A stretch of 64,000 nucleotides of DNA from Streptomyces sp. MUM 2J (GCF_022414535.1 NZ_JADWYM010000017.1:1-64000), one strand, 5' to 3'. Shown: positions 24,518 through 36,803, counted from the stretch's first letter. Program-made: numbers and translations. Notes: generated by a model not told the origin, from the sequence alone.

Positions 24518-25513
24518 ATGCAGCGTCATCTCATCTCGGCCGCCGACCTCACCCGTGACGACGCCGTCCTGATCCTCGACACCGCCGAGGAGATGGCCCG
24601 GGTCGCCGACCGGCCGATCAAGAAGCTGCCGACCCTGCGCGGCCGCACCGTCGTGAACCTCTTCTTCGAGGACTCCACCCGCACCCGGATCTCCTTCGAG
24701 GCAGCCGAGAAGCGGCTGTCCGCGGACGTCATCAACTTCACCGCCAAGGGGTCGAGCGTCTCCAAGGGCGAGTCCCTGAAGGACACGGCCCAGACCCTGG
24801 AGGCCATGGGGGTGGACGCCGTCGTCATCCGGCACGGCGCCTCCGGAGCCCCGTACACCCTGGCCAACTCCGGCTGGATCGACGCCGCCGTCATCAACGC
24901 CGGCGACGGCACCCACCAGCACCCCACCCAGGCCCTCCTGGACGCCTTCACCATGCGCCGCCGGCTGGTCGGCCGGGACGCCGGGACCGGCCAGGACCTG
25001 TCCGGCAAGCGGATCACCCTCGTCGGCGACGTCCTGCACAGCCGTGTCGCCCGCTCCAACGTCGACCTGCTGCACACCCTCGGTGCCGAGGTCACCCTGG
25101 TGGCCCCGCCCACCCTGCTGCCCGTCGGCGTCGGGGCCTGGCCCTGCCAGATCTCGTACGACCTCGACAGCACTCTGCCCAAGTCCGACGCGGTGATGAT
25201 GCTCCGGGTCCAGCGCGAACGCATGAACGCCGCCTTCTTCCCGACCGAGCGTGAGTACTCCCGCCGCTACGGCCTCGACGGCGACCGTATGGCCCGGCTG
25301 CCCGAGCACGCCGTCGTCATGCACCCGGGCCCGATGGTGCGCGGGATGGAGATCACCGCCGACGTCGCCGACTCCGACCGCTGCACCGCGATCGAGCAGG
25401 TCGCCAACGGCGTCTCGATCCGGATGGCGGTCCTGTACCTGCTGCTCGGCGGCGCCGTGATCGAAGCGAAGAACGTACCCGCCGTCACCCCCACCCGTAC
25501 CGAGGAGAAGTAA
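24518..25513 (+). CDS. pyrB: Aspartate carbamoyltransferase catalytic subunit
   Basis: 331 residues, joins carbamoyl phosphate to aspartate, the committed pyrimidine step. The carbamoyl-phosphate motif FFEDSTRTRISFE is at about 48-60, NAGDGTHQHPTQALLD in the middle, and the aspartate-binding MLRVQRERM and HPGPMVRGMEI in the C-terminal domain. No pyrI regulatory subunit is present. GGAG precedes the ATG. It lies 97 bases after pyrR and 5 bases before pyrC. Confidence 0.97.
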   Translation: MQRHLISAADLTRDDAVLILDTAEEMARVADRPIKKLPTLRGRTVVNLFFEDSTRTRISFEAAEKRLSADVINFTAKGSSVSKGESLKDTAQTLEAMGVDAVVIRHGASGAPYTLANSGWIDAAVINAGDGTHQHPTQALLDAFTMRRRLVGRDAGTGQDLSGKRITLVGDVLHSRVARSNVDLLHTLGAEVTLVAPPTLLPVGVGAWPCQISYDLDSTLPKSDAVMMLRVQRERMNAAFFPTEREYSRRYGLDGDRMARLPEHAVVMHPGPMVRGMEITADVADSDRCTAIEQVANGVSIRMAVLYLLLGGAVIEAKNVPAVTPTRTEEK

Positions 25514-25518
25514 GAACC

Positions 25519-26805
25519 ATGAGCAAGATCCTGATCCGTGGTGCGAAGGTGCTCGGCGGCGCGCCGCAGGACGTGCTGATCGACGGCGGGACCGTCGGGG
25601 CCGTCGGCACCGGGCTGTCCGCCGAGGGCGCCGAGGTCGTCGAGGCCGGCGGCAAGGTGCTGCTGCCGGGCCTGGTCGACCTGCACACCCACCTGCGCGA
25701 GCCGGGCCGCGAGGACTCCGAGACGGTCCTCACCGGCACCCGCGCGGCGGCCTCCGGCGGGTTCACCGCCGTGTTCGCCATGGCCAACACCTTCCCGGTC
25801 GCCGACACCGCCGGCGTCGTCGAGCAGGTCTGGCGGCTCGGCCGGGAGCACGGCTACTGCGACGTGCAGCCGATCGGCGCCGTCACCGTCGGCCTGGAGG
25901 GACACAAGCTCGCCGAGCTGGGCGCCATGCACGAGTCGGCCGCCGGTGTCACCGTCTTCTCCGACGACGGCAAGTGCGTCCACGACGCCGTGATCATGCG
26001 CCGGGCGCTGGAGTACGTGAAGGCCTTCAACGGTGTCGTCGCCCAGCACGCGCAGGAACCCCGCCTCACCGAGGGTGCCCAGATGAACGAGGGCGTGGTC
26101 TCCGCCGAGCTGGGCCTGGGCGGCTGGCCGGCCGTCGCGGAGGAGTCGATCATCGCGCGGGACGTGCTGCTCGCCGACCACGTCGGCTCCCGCGTCCACA
26201 TCTGTCACCTGTCGACCGCGGGCAGCGTCGAGATCGTGCGCTGGGCCAAGTCCCGCGGCATCCAGGTGACCGCCGAGGTCACCCCCCACCACCTGCTCCT
26301 CACCGACGAGCTGGTGCGCACCTACAACCCGGTCTACAAGGTCAACCCGCCGCTGCGCACCGAGCGGGACGTGACGGCTCTGCGCGAGGCGCTCGCCGAC
26401 GGCACGATCGACATCGTCGCCACCGACCACGCCCCGCACCCGCACGAGGACAAGGACTGCGAGTGGGCCGCCGCCGCGATGGGCATGGTCGGCCTGGAGA
26501 CCGCGCTGTCCGTCGTCCAGGAGACCATGGTCGACACGGGCCTGCTGGACTGGGCCGGCGTCGCCGACCGCATGTCCGCCAAGCCCGCGCAGATCGGACA
26601 GGCCGCCGGGCACGGCCGTCCCGTCTCGGCAGGTGAGCCCGCCAACCTCGTTCTCGTCGACACGGCCTACCGTGGCCGGGTGGACCCCGCGGGCTTCGCC
26701 TCGCGCAGCCGCAACACCCCCTACCAGGGGCGTGAGCTGCCGGGCCGTGTCACGCACACCTGGCTGCGGGGCAAGGCCACGCTCGTCGACGGGAAGCTCA
26801 CGTGA
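25519..26805 (+). CDS. pyrC: Dihydroorotase
   Basis: 428-residue amidohydrolase-fold zinc enzyme that cyclises carbamoyl aspartate to dihydroorotate. VDLHTHLREPG carries the HxH metal pair, FSDDGKCV the residue matching the bridging ligand position, HICHLSTA and EVTPHHLLL further His ligands, and ATDHAPH the catalytic Asp. In other bacteria this type associates with aspartate carbamoyltransferase, and its adjacency to pyrB fits that. The stop overlaps the GTG of the next gene. Confidence 0.96.
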   Translation: MSKILIRGAKVLGGAPQDVLIDGGTVGAVGTGLSAEGAEVVEAGGKVLLPGLVDLHTHLREPGREDSETVLTGTRAAASGGFTAVFAMANTFPVADTAGVVEQVWRLGREHGYCDVQPIGAVTVGLEGHKLAELGAMHESAAGVTVFSDDGKCVHDAVIMRRALEYVKAFNGVVAQHAQEPRLTEGAQMNEGVVSAELGLGGWPAVAEESIIARDVLLADHVGSRVHICHLSTAGSVEIVRWAKSRGIQVTAEVTPHHLLLTDELVRTYNPVYKVNPPLRTERDVTALREALADGTIDIVATDHAPHPHEDKDCEWAAAAMGMVGLETALSVVQETMVDTGLLDWAGVADRMSAKPAQIGQAAGHGRPVSAGEPANLVLVDTAYRGRVDPAGFASRSRNTPYQGRELPGRVTHTWLRGKATLVDGKLT

Positions 26806-27386
26806 CACCTGCAACACTGCTCGCGGCCGGATACGCGACCGGCTTCGCCGCGGAGAAGAAGTCGGCCGACGTGACCGACTGGGCCGCCCGGGCCGGCTGG
26901 GTCGTCGGCCTCGCCCTCTTCGTGATCCTCGTCTACTGGCTGATGCGCGAGGGCTGGAGGTGGCGCGGCACCCTCCAGGGTGACCTGCCGGAGCTGCCCG
27001 GCGCGCCGGACGAGCCGGGCGAGGCGAAACTGACCATGAGCGGCCGCTACCACGGCTCCACCACCGCCGGTCAGTGGCTGGACCGCATCGTGGCCCACGG
27101 TCTCGGCACCCGCAGCCGGGTCGAGCTCACCCTGACGGACGCGGGCCTGGACGTCGTACGCCCCGGAGCGGCCGACTTCTTCGTCCCCGCCGCCGCGCTG
27201 CGGGGAGCCCGGCTCGACAAGGGCATCGCGGGCAAGGTGCTCACCGAGGGCGGACTGCTGGTGGTGACCTGGGCGCACGGCGACAAGCTGATCGACTCCG
27301 GCTTCCGGTCCGACCGCGCGGCCGAGCACACCGAATGGGTCGACACCCTGAACCAGATGACCAACAAGACGGAAGGCGCGCGATGA
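26802..27386 (+). CDS. Membrane protein of the pyr operon, function unknown
   Basis: 194 residues. An N-terminal hydrophobic helix (about 29-47, RAGWVVGLALFVILVYWLM) is followed by a soluble beta-rich domain (about 75-185) that looks PH-like. There is no catalytic motif. It is coupled on both sides: its GTG overlaps the pyrC stop (GTGA) and its stop overlaps the carA ATG (ATGA). A membrane gene at this place, between pyrC and carA, is kept in mycobacteria too, which suggests a conserved but undefined role with pyrimidine synthesis. Confidence 0.85.
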   Translation: MTPATLLAAGYATGFAAEKKSADVTDWAARAGWVVGLALFVILVYWLMREGWRWRGTLQGDLPELPGAPDEPGEAKLTMSGRYHGSTTAGQWLDRIVAHGLGTRSRVELTLTDAGLDVVRPGAADFFVPAAALRGARLDKGIAGKVLTEGGLLVVTWAHGDKLIDSGFRSDRAAEHTEWVDTLNQMTNKTEGAR

Positions 27387-28517
27387 CGACCTCCACAAGG
27401 GGAACCGCCAGGGTTCCCGCGGTTCTCGTCCTGGAGGACGGCCGGGTGTTCCGTGGCCGTGCCTACGGGGCCGTGGGGGAGACCTTCGGCGAGGCCGTGT
27501 TCTCGACCGGGATGACCGGTTACCAGGAGACGCTGACCGATCCGTCGTACGACCGGCAGATCGTGGTGGCGACGGCGCCACAGATCGGCAACACCGGGTG
27601 GAACGACGAGGACGACGAGTCCCGCCGGATCTGGGTGTCGGGGTACGTCGTGCGTGACCCGTCGCGGATCGCGTCGAACTGGCGGGCCGGGCGGACGCTG
27701 GACGAGGAACTGGTGGGCCAGGGCGTGGTCGGTGTCAGCGGCATCGACACGCGTGCGCTGACGCGGCATCTGCGGGAGCGCGGTTCGATGCGGGCGGGCA
27801 TCTTCTCGGGTGGGGCGATCGCGTCCGAGGCGGAGCTGGTGGCCCGGGTGCAGGCGCAGCCGCGCATGAAGGGGGCGAGCCTGTACGAGGAGGTGGCGAC
27901 GCGGGAGGCCTACGTCGTCCCGGCGATCGGTGAGAAGCGGTTCACGGTCGCCGCCGTCGACCTGGGCATCAAGGGCATGACCCCGCACCGCATGGCCGAA
28001 CGGGGCATCGAGGTGCACGTCCTGCCCGCCACCGTCACCGCCGACGAGCTCTACGCCGTCAACCCCGACGGGGTCTTCTTCTCCAACGGTCCCGGTGACC
28101 CGGCGACCGCCGACGGCCCCGTCGCCCTCATGACCGCCGTGCTGGAGCGCAGGACGCCCCTGTTCGGGATCTGTTTCGGCAACCAGGTCCTGGGGCGTGC
28201 GCTGGGCTTCGGCACCTACAAGCTGAAGTACGGTCATCGGGGTATCAACCAGCCGGTGCAGGACCGCACGACGGGGAAGGTCGAGGTCACCGCGCACAAT
28301 CACGGGTTCGCCGTGGACGCGCCGTTGGACAAGGTCAGTGAGACCCGGTTCGGCCGTGCCGAGGTGTCGCACGTGTGCCTGAACGACGACGTCGTGGAGG
28401 GGCTGCGGCTGCTGGACCAGCCCGCCTTCTCCGTGCAGTACCACCCGGAGGCGGCGGCCGGTCCGCACGACGCCGCCTACCTCTTCGACCGCTTCGTCTC
28501 CCTGATGGAGGGCCAGC

Positions 28518-28525
<8 letters not shown>
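27383..28525 (+). CDS. carA: Carbamoyl-phosphate synthase small (glutaminase) subunit
   Basis: 380 residues. The N-terminal CPSase small-subunit domain (1-185, with FSTGMTGYQETLTDPSY) precedes a class I glutamine amidotransferase domain: the nucleophile Cys is in PLFGICFGNQVLG and the His-Glu pair in YHPEAAAGP. It releases ammonia from glutamine and channels it to CarB. The ATG overlaps the upstream stop; its end overlaps the carB GTG by 8 bases. Confidence 0.97.
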
Positions 28526-31824
<3,299 letters not shown>

Positions 31825-31826
<2 letters not shown>

Positions 31827-31881
31827 GGGGTGTTGGGAAAGTCCCGCACAGCACCCGCACCGGACTTTCGAAACACCCCCT
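31825..31881 (+). terminator. Large hairpin starting at the carB stop codon
   Basis: AGGGGGTGTTGGGAAAGTCC (31825-31844) pairs with GGACTTTCGAAACACCCCCT (31862-31881) in 18 of 20 positions, leaving a two-base internal loop and a 17-base terminal loop. It begins within the TAG stop codon. A terminator or attenuator between carB and pyrD is the simplest reading. Confidence 0.6.
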
Positions 31882-31888
31882 GGCGGCC

Positions 31889-31925
31889 GACGAGAGGGAC
31901 ACCGCCGGACGGTGTCCCCCTCGTC
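31889..31925 (+). terminator. Second hairpin between carB and pyrD
   Basis: GACGAGAGGGACACCG (31889-31904) pairs with CGGTGTCCCCCTCGTC (31910-31925), 15 of 16 positions, loop CCGGA. It lies 41 bases before the pyrD ATG and seven bases after the previous hairpin. Confidence 0.6.
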
Positions 31926-31966
31926 ATGGGCCCGAACCGGTCACCAGGTTTGTTGAGGACACACTG

Positions 31967-33073
31967 ATGTACAAGATCTTCTTCCGTCTGTTCTTCCGGC
32001 AGATGGATCCCGAGCAGGCCCACCACCTGGCCTTCCGCTGGATCCGCGCGGTGGCCCGCGTCCCGGTGCTGCGCACGTTCGTCGCGGCCGTGCTGGCCCC
32101 CCGCCACCAGGAGCTGCGCACCGAGGCCCTGGGGCTGCGCATGCACGGGCCCTTCGGTCTCGCCGCCGGCTTCGACAAGAACGCCGTCGCCATCGACGGG
32201 ATGTCGATGCTCGGCTTCGACCACGTCGAGATCGGCACGGTCACCGGGGAGCCCCAGCCGGGCAACCCCAAGAAGCGGCTCTTCCGCCTGGTGTCCGACC
32301 GCGCGCTGATCAACCGCATGGGCTTCAACAACGAGGGCTCGCTGGCCGTCGCCGCCCGCCTCGCCTCCCGCACGCCCGTGTTCAGGACGGTCGTCGGCGT
32401 CAACATCGGCAAGACCAAGGTCGTCCCCGAGGACGAGGCGGTCCACGACTACGTGAAGTCGGCCGAGCGGCTCGCACCCCACGCCGACTACCTGGTCGTC
32501 AACGTGTCGTCGCCGAACACGCCCGGCCTGCGGAACCTGCAGGCGGTCGACCACCTGCGCCCGCTGCTGACGGCCGTGCGCGAGGCCGCCGACCGCACGG
32601 TCACCACGCGCCGCGTGCCGCTGCTGGTGAAGATCGCGCCGGACCTCGCCGACGAGGACGTCGACGCCGTCGCCGACCTGGCCGTGGAACTCGGCCTGGA
32701 CGGGATCATCGCCACGAACACCACCGTCGCGCGTGAGGGGCTCGGCCTGACCTCCCCGCCCGACCTGGTCGCGGAGACCGGGGGGCTCTCGGGCGCCCCG
32801 CTGAAGGAGCGTTCCCTGGAGGTCCTGCGCCGCCTGTACGCGCGCGTGGGCGACCGGATCACCCTCGTGGGCGTCGGCGGCATCGAGAACGCCGAGGACG
32901 CCTGGCAGCGCATTCTCGCCGGAGCGACGCTCGTCCAGGGCTACAGCGCCTTCATCTACGAGGGCCCCTTCTGGATGCGGGCCCTGCACGAGGGACTCGC
33001 CGCGCGCCTGCGCACCAGCCCGTACGCCACCCTCGCCGACGCCGTCGGCGCCGACGCAAGGAAGGCCGTATGA
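31967..33073 (+). CDS. pyrD: Dihydroorotate dehydrogenase (quinone), class 2
   Basis: 368 residues. The N-terminal amphipathic extension (MYKIFFRLFFRQMDPEQAHHLAFRWI) is the membrane- and quinone-binding helix pair of class 2 enzymes. The FMN-binding barrel follows, with FGLAAGFDKNA, NRMGFNNEG, the catalytic-Ser region VVNVSSPNTPGL and VGVGGIENAEDAWQ. It oxidises dihydroorotate to orotate, passing electrons to menaquinone. GAGGA precedes the ATG. The stop overlaps the pyrF ATG. Confidence 0.97.
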   Translation: MYKIFFRLFFRQMDPEQAHHLAFRWIRAVARVPVLRTFVAAVLAPRHQELRTEALGLRMHGPFGLAAGFDKNAVAIDGMSMLGFDHVEIGTVTGEPQPGNPKKRLFRLVSDRALINRMGFNNEGSLAVAARLASRTPVFRTVVGVNIGKTKVVPEDEAVHDYVKSAERLAPHADYLVVNVSSPNTPGLRNLQAVDHLRPLLTAVREAADRTVTTRRVPLLVKIAPDLADEDVDAVADLAVELGLDGIIATNTTVAREGLGLTSPPDLVAETGGLSGAPLKERSLEVLRRLYARVGDRITLVGVGGIENAEDAWQRILAGATLVQGYSAFIYEGPFWMRALHEGLAARLRTSPYATLADAVGADARKAV

Positions 33074-33915
33074 CCCCCTCCGAGCCCTTCGGCGCCCGAC
33101 TCCGCCGCGCCATGGACGAGCGCGGCCCCCTGTGCGTGGGCATCGACCCGCACGCGTCCCTGCTCGCGGAGTGGGGCCTGGACGACGACGTCGCCGGCCT
33201 GGAGCGGTTCAGCCGCACGGCCGTCGAGGCGGTCGCGGGCCGCGTCGCCGTGCTGAAGCCGCAGAGCGCCTTCTTCGAGCGGTTCGGCTCACGTGGCGTG
33301 GCCGTGCTGGAGAAGGCGGTCGAGGAGGCCCGGGCGGCCGGAGCGCTCGTCGTCATGGACGCCAAGCGCGGCGACATCGGCTCCACCATGGCCGCGTACG
33401 CGGAGGCCTTCCTGCACAAGGATTCCCCGCTCTTCTCGGACGCGCTCACCGTCTCCCCGTACCTCGGCTACGGCTCACTCCGCCCGGCCGTCGAGCTGGC
33501 CCGCAGGACCGGCACGGGCCTGTTCGTGCTGGCGCTGACCTCCAACCCGGAGGGCGGCGAGGTGCAGCACGCCGTGCGCGCGGACGGCAGGAGCGTCGGC
33601 GCGACCGTGCTGGCCCACCTGGCGGCCGAGAACGCGGGGGAGGAGCCCCTGGGCTCCTTCGGGGCCGTCGTGGGCGCCACACTCGGTGACCTGTCCTCCT
33701 ACGACCTCGACGTCAACGGCCCGCTCCTGGCGCCCGGCATCGGGGCGCAGGGGGCGACCCCGGCGGACCTTCCGAAGGTCTTCGGCGCCGCGGTGCGCAA
33801 CGTCGTGCCGAACGTCAGCCGGGGCGTGCTGCGGCACGGTCCCGACGTCGTCGCGCTGCGTGACGCCGCGGACCGCTTCGCGGAGGAGGTCCGGGCCGCG
33901 GTCGCCGGCGGCTGA
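33070..33915 (+). CDS. pyrF: Orotidine 5'-phosphate decarboxylase, type 2
   Basis: 281 residues, final step to UMP. The catalytic Lys/Asp array is in VVMDAKRGDIGSTM, with LCVGIDPH at the start and LAPGIGAQGATPAD near the C-terminus; length and motif form put it in the type 2 family common in actinobacteria and mycobacteria. ATGA overlap with pyrD makes them a coupled pair. Confidence 0.96.
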   Translation: MTPSEPFGARLRRAMDERGPLCVGIDPHASLLAEWGLDDDVAGLERFSRTAVEAVAGRVAVLKPQSAFFERFGSRGVAVLEKAVEEARAAGALVVMDAKRGDIGSTMAAYAEAFLHKDSPLFSDALTVSPYLGYGSLRPAVELARRTGTGLFVLALTSNPEGGEVQHAVRADGRSVGATVLAHLAAENAGEEPLGSFGAVVGATLGDLSSYDLDVNGPLLAPGIGAQGATPADLPKVFGAAVRNVVPNVSRGVLRHGPDVVALRDAADRFAEEVRAAVAGG

Positions 33916-34054
33916 GCCGTCCGGCGCGGCTGCCGGGGGACGCTTGGGACCTGATCTCGGCCGGTCTGGGTCTGGATACATTCTCAAATCAAGGGCAATA
34001 TGTCTTAAATGTCCGGCCTGATGGAGGCTGACCAGGACTTTTCCTCTGTTCTCG

Positions 34055-34083
34055 CTGACTCTGGCGGACTTGACCGCTAGTCT
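34055..34083 (+). promoter_or_regulatory. Candidate promoter of the sIHF gene
   Basis: CTGACT and TAGTCT (TANNNT) are spaced by 17 bases, about 110 bases before the sIHF GTG, in a 277-base gap after pyrF. The upstream part of this gap (about 33970-34020) is notably AT-rich for this genome. A second possible -10 is TAGGTT at 34139-34144. Confidence 0.45.
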
Positions 34084-34192
34084 CCGACGTGAGTGAGCGG
34101 GCAAGCGTGTTGCTCGTGGCTCCCCTGGTGTGGGGCGACTAGGTTCCTCACCGGTCCGTATCCGACAGTTCGACATCCGAGGTGACGTAGGC

Positions 34193-34516
34193 GTGGCTCT
34201 TCCGCCCCTTACCCCCGAACAGCGCGCAGCCGCGCTCGAAAAGGCCGCCGCGGCTCGCCGGGAGCGGGCCGAGGTCAAGAATCGACTCAAGCACTCCGGC
34301 GCCTCCCTGCACGAGGTCATCAAGCAGGGCCAGGAGAACGACGTCATCGGCAAGATGAAGGTCTCCGCCCTGCTCGAGTCCCTGCCGGGCGTGGGCAAGG
34401 TGCGCGCCAAGCAGATCATGGAGCGACTCGGCATCTCCGAGAGCCGTCGCGTGCGCGGCCTCGGTTCCAACCAGATCGCCTCCCTGGAGCGTGAGTTCGG
34501 CAGCACCGGCGCCTGA
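34193..34516 (+). CDS. sihF: Actinobacterial integration host factor sIHF
   Basis: 107-residue basic nucleoid-associated protein. A long N-terminal helix (ALEKAAAARRERAEVKNRLKHSG) leads into a helix-two-turns-helix DNA-binding domain (KVSALLESLPGVGKVRAKQIMERLGISESRRVRGLG). In Streptomyces sIHF bends DNA and affects topology, septation and antibiotic production; mycobacterial mIHF is its counterpart and is essential. The GTG at 34193 follows GAGGTGA by about 8 bases and gives the known family length. Confidence 0.96.
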   Translation: MALPPLTPEQRAAALEKAAAARRERAEVKNRLKHSGASLHEVIKQGQENDVIGKMKVSALLESLPGVGKVRAKQIMERLGISESRRVRGLGSNQIASLEREFGSTGA

Positions 34517-34529
34517 TTCCGGGACCCTG

Positions 34530-34547
34530 CCGGGACGGGAGTCCCGG
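34530..34547 (+). terminator. Short hairpin between sIHF and gmk
   Basis: CCGGGAC (34530-34536) pairs with GTCCCGG (34541-34547), 7 bp with loop GGGA, 13 bases after the sIHF stop. It is short for a terminator and may act only weakly. Confidence 0.35.
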
Positions 34548-34565
34548 GCACTCCGGGATTGCTGG

Positions 34566-34571
34566 AATAAT
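34566..34571 (+). promoter_or_regulatory. Candidate -10 box immediately before gmk
   Basis: AATAAT ends six bases before the gmk ATG (34578), and no convincing Shine-Dalgarno is present, so gmk may be transcribed as a leaderless mRNA. The -35 region is not recognisable. Confidence 0.35.
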
Positions 34572-34577
34572 CGCTGC

Positions 34578-35171
34578 ATGGCTGTAACACCCCGGGGGAC
34601 GACCCCCGAGCCCCCGGACGTACGTCCGCGGCTGACCGTGCTCTCCGGCCCTTCGGGTGTCGGCAAGAGCACGGTCGTCGCCCATATGCGCAAGGCACAC
34701 CCTGAACTCTGGCTCTCGGTGTCGGCGACGACCCGCAAGCCCCGTCCCGGCGAGAAGCACGGGGTCCACTACTTCTTCGTCACCGACGAGGAGATGGACA
34801 AGCTGATCGCCAACGGCGAGCTGCTGGAGTGGGCCGAGTTCGCCGGCAACCGCTACGGCACGCCGCGCGCGGCCGTGATCGAGCGGCTGGAGGCGGGTGA
34901 GCCGGTTCTGCTGGAGATCGATCTCCAGGGGGCCCGGCAGGTCCGCGAGTCCATGCCGGAGGCGCGGCTGGTGTTCCTGGCCCCGCCGTCCTGGGAGGAA
35001 CTGGTGCGCAGGCTCACCGGCCGGGGGACCGAGCCGCCCGAGGTGATCCAGCATCGCCTGGACGCGGCGAAGGTCGAGCTGGCCGCCGAGCCCGAGTTCG
35101 ACGAGACCCTGGTCAACACGTCGGTCGAGGACGTGGCGCGCGAGCTGCTAGCCTTGACGGACGTTGTGTGA
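34578..35171 (+). CDS. gmk: Guanylate kinase
   Basis: 197 residues, GMP to GDP. Walker A is LSGPSGVGKST (about 22-32), followed by the GMP-binding SVSATTRKPRPGE and YFFV..E segments, LEIDLQGARQV (Walker B) and the Arg-rich RRLTGRGT lid. The Pro-rich first 17 residues are an extension beyond the E. coli enzyme. It is followed 50 bases later by rpoZ, the usual gmk-rpoZ-coaBC-metK-priA-fmt order. Confidence 0.96.
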   Translation: MAVTPRGTTPEPPDVRPRLTVLSGPSGVGKSTVVAHMRKAHPELWLSVSATTRKPRPGEKHGVHYFFVTDEEMDKLIANGELLEWAEFAGNRYGTPRAAVIERLEAGEPVLLEIDLQGARQVRESMPEARLVFLAPPSWEELVRRLTGRGTEPPEVIQHRLDAAKVELAAEPEFDETLVNTSVEDVARELLALTDVV

Positions 35172-35221
35172 TCAAAACTGGTCACCCTGACTGTTTTTTC
35201 CCATCCATCGGAAGGTAGAGC

Positions 35222-35494
35222 GTGTCCTCTTCCATCTCCGCGCCCGAGGGCATCATCAACCCGCCGATCGACGAGCTCCTCGAGGCCACCGACTCGAAGT
35301 ACAGCCTCGTGATCTACGCGGCCAAGCGGGCCCGCCAGATCAACGCGTACTACTCGCAGCTCGGCGAGGGCCTCCTCGAGTACGTCGGTCCGCTCGTGGA
35401 CACGCACGTCCACGAGAAGCCGCTCTCGATCTCCCTGCGCGAGATCAACGCGGGGCTGCTGACCTCCGAGGCCATCGAGGGCCCGGGCCAGTAA
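35222..35494 (+). CDS. rpoZ: RNA polymerase omega subunit
   Basis: 90 residues. The core PPIDELLEATDSKYSLVIYAAKRARQINAYY is the conserved part that wraps the beta-prime C-terminus. Omega stabilises RNA polymerase and in Streptomyces affects morphology and antibiotic production. The GTG start has GGAAGG about 6 bases upstream. A 15-bp terminator follows 29 bases after the stop. Confidence 0.96.
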   Translation: MSSSISAPEGIINPPIDELLEATDSKYSLVIYAAKRARQINAYYSQLGEGLLEYVGPLVDTHVHEKPLSISLREINAGLLTSEAIEGPGQ

Positions 35495-35523
35495 GTCATA
35501 TCTGCACACCGCAGTGGGTTTTT

Positions 35524-35558
35524 CCACAGGCCCGGCAGCACGACTGCCGGGCCTGTGG
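35524..35558 (+). terminator. Perfect 15-bp terminator after rpoZ
   Basis: CCACAGGCCCGGCAG pairs exactly with CTGCCGGGCCTGTGG, loop CACGA, directly preceded by a run of T (GGGTTTTT). It separates rpoZ from coaBC. Confidence 0.85.
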
Positions 35559-35600
35559 TGTGTCATGGGTACAGACGGTTTCCGAGGTCCGGGAGAGACG

Positions 35601-36803
35601 GTGGACAAGCCGAAGGTCGTTCTGGGGGTCAGCGGCGGCATCGCCGCCTACAAGGCGTGCGAGCTGCTGCGCCGGTTCACCGAGTCGGGCCACGACGTAC
35701 GCGTCGTCCCCACCGCCTCCGCGCTCCATTTCGTCGGTGCCGCCACCTGGTCGGCCCTGTCCGGCAACCCCGTCTCCGCCCAGGTCTGGGACGACGTGCA
35801 CGAGGTGCCGCACGTCCGTATCGGCCAGCGGGCCGACCTCGTGGTGGTCGCCCCCGCCACCGCCGACACGCTGGCCAAGGCGGCCCACGGCCTCGCCGAC
35901 GACCTCCTGACCAACACCCTGCTCACCGCCCGCTGCCCGGTGGTCTTCGCCCCCGCCATGCACACCGAGATGTGGGAGCACCCGGCCACCCGGGAGAACG
36001 TGGCGACGCTGCGCCGCCGCGGCGCCGTCGTGATCGAGCCGGCCGTCGGCCGCCTCACCGGGGTCGACACCGGGAAGGGCCGCCTGCCCGACCCGGCCGA
36101 GATCTTCGAGGTCTGCCGCCGCGTCCTGGCCCGCGGCGCAGCCGAGCCCGACCTCGCCGGCCTGCACGTCGTCGTCAGCGCCGGCGGCACCCGAGAGCCC
36201 CTCGACCCGGTCCGCTTCCTCGGCAACCGTTCCTCCGGCAAGCAGGGCTACGCCCTTGCCCGCACGGCCGCCGCCCGTGGCGCCCGCGTCACCCTGGTCG
36301 CCGCCGACACCGGTCTGCCGGACCCGGCCGGCGTCGACGTCGTCCCGGTCGGGACGGCCGTGCAGATGCGCGAGGCCGTGCTGAAGGCCGCCGCGGACGC
36401 CGACGCCGTGGTCATGGCCGCGGCGGTCGCCGACTTCCGCCCCGCCGCGTACGCCACCGGAAAGATCAAGAAGAGGGACGGCCAGGAACCGGAGCCCCTG
36501 GTCCTGGTGCGGAATCCGGACATTCTCGCGGAGATCTCTGCCGATCGGGCCCGCGAGGGGCAGGTGATCGTCGGCTTCGCCGCCGAGACCGACGACGTCC
36601 TGTCCAACGGGCGTACCAAGCTGGCGCGCAAGGGATGCGACCTGCTCGTGGTGAACGAGGTGGGCGAGCGCAAGACCTTCGGCTCCGAGGAGAACGAGGC
36701 CGTCGTGCTCGGCGCCGACGGCAGCGAGACCCCCGTCCCACACGGCCCCAAGGAGATTCTGGCCGACACGATCTGGGACCTTGTGGCCGAACGGCTGGGC
36801 TGA
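35601..36803 (+). CDS. coaBC: Bifunctional phosphopantothenoylcysteine decarboxylase / phosphopantothenate-cysteine ligase
   Basis: 400 residues in coenzyme A synthesis. The CoaC flavoprotein domain (1-175) has GVSGGIAAYK, the catalytic His71 in EVPHVRI and APATADTLAK. The CoaB ligase domain (180-400) has VSAGGTREPLD, NRSSGKQG, AAVADFRP and a Lys-rich KIKK nucleotide segment. Relative to the E. coli enzyme two CoaC residues differ: Asn125 of PAMN is His121 (PAMHTEMW) and the Cys158 clamp position is Gly154. The GTG at 35601 has GGGAGA 4 bases upstream; an ATG 12 codons earlier is weaker. Confidence 0.94.
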   Translation: MDKPKVVLGVSGGIAAYKACELLRRFTESGHDVRVVPTASALHFVGAATWSALSGNPVSAQVWDDVHEVPHVRIGQRADLVVVAPATADTLAKAAHGLADDLLTNTLLTARCPVVFAPAMHTEMWEHPATRENVATLRRRGAVVIEPAVGRLTGVDTGKGRLPDPAEIFEVCRRVLARGAAEPDLAGLHVVVSAGGTREPLDPVRFLGNRSSGKQGYALARTAAARGARVTLVAADTGLPDPAGVDVVPVGTAVQMREAVLKAAADADAVVMAAAVADFRPAAYATGKIKKRDGQEPEPLVLVRNPDILAEISADRAREGQVIVGFAAETDDVLSNGRTKLARKGCDLLVVNEVGERKTFGSEENEAVVLGADGSETPVPHGPKEILADTIWDLVAERLG

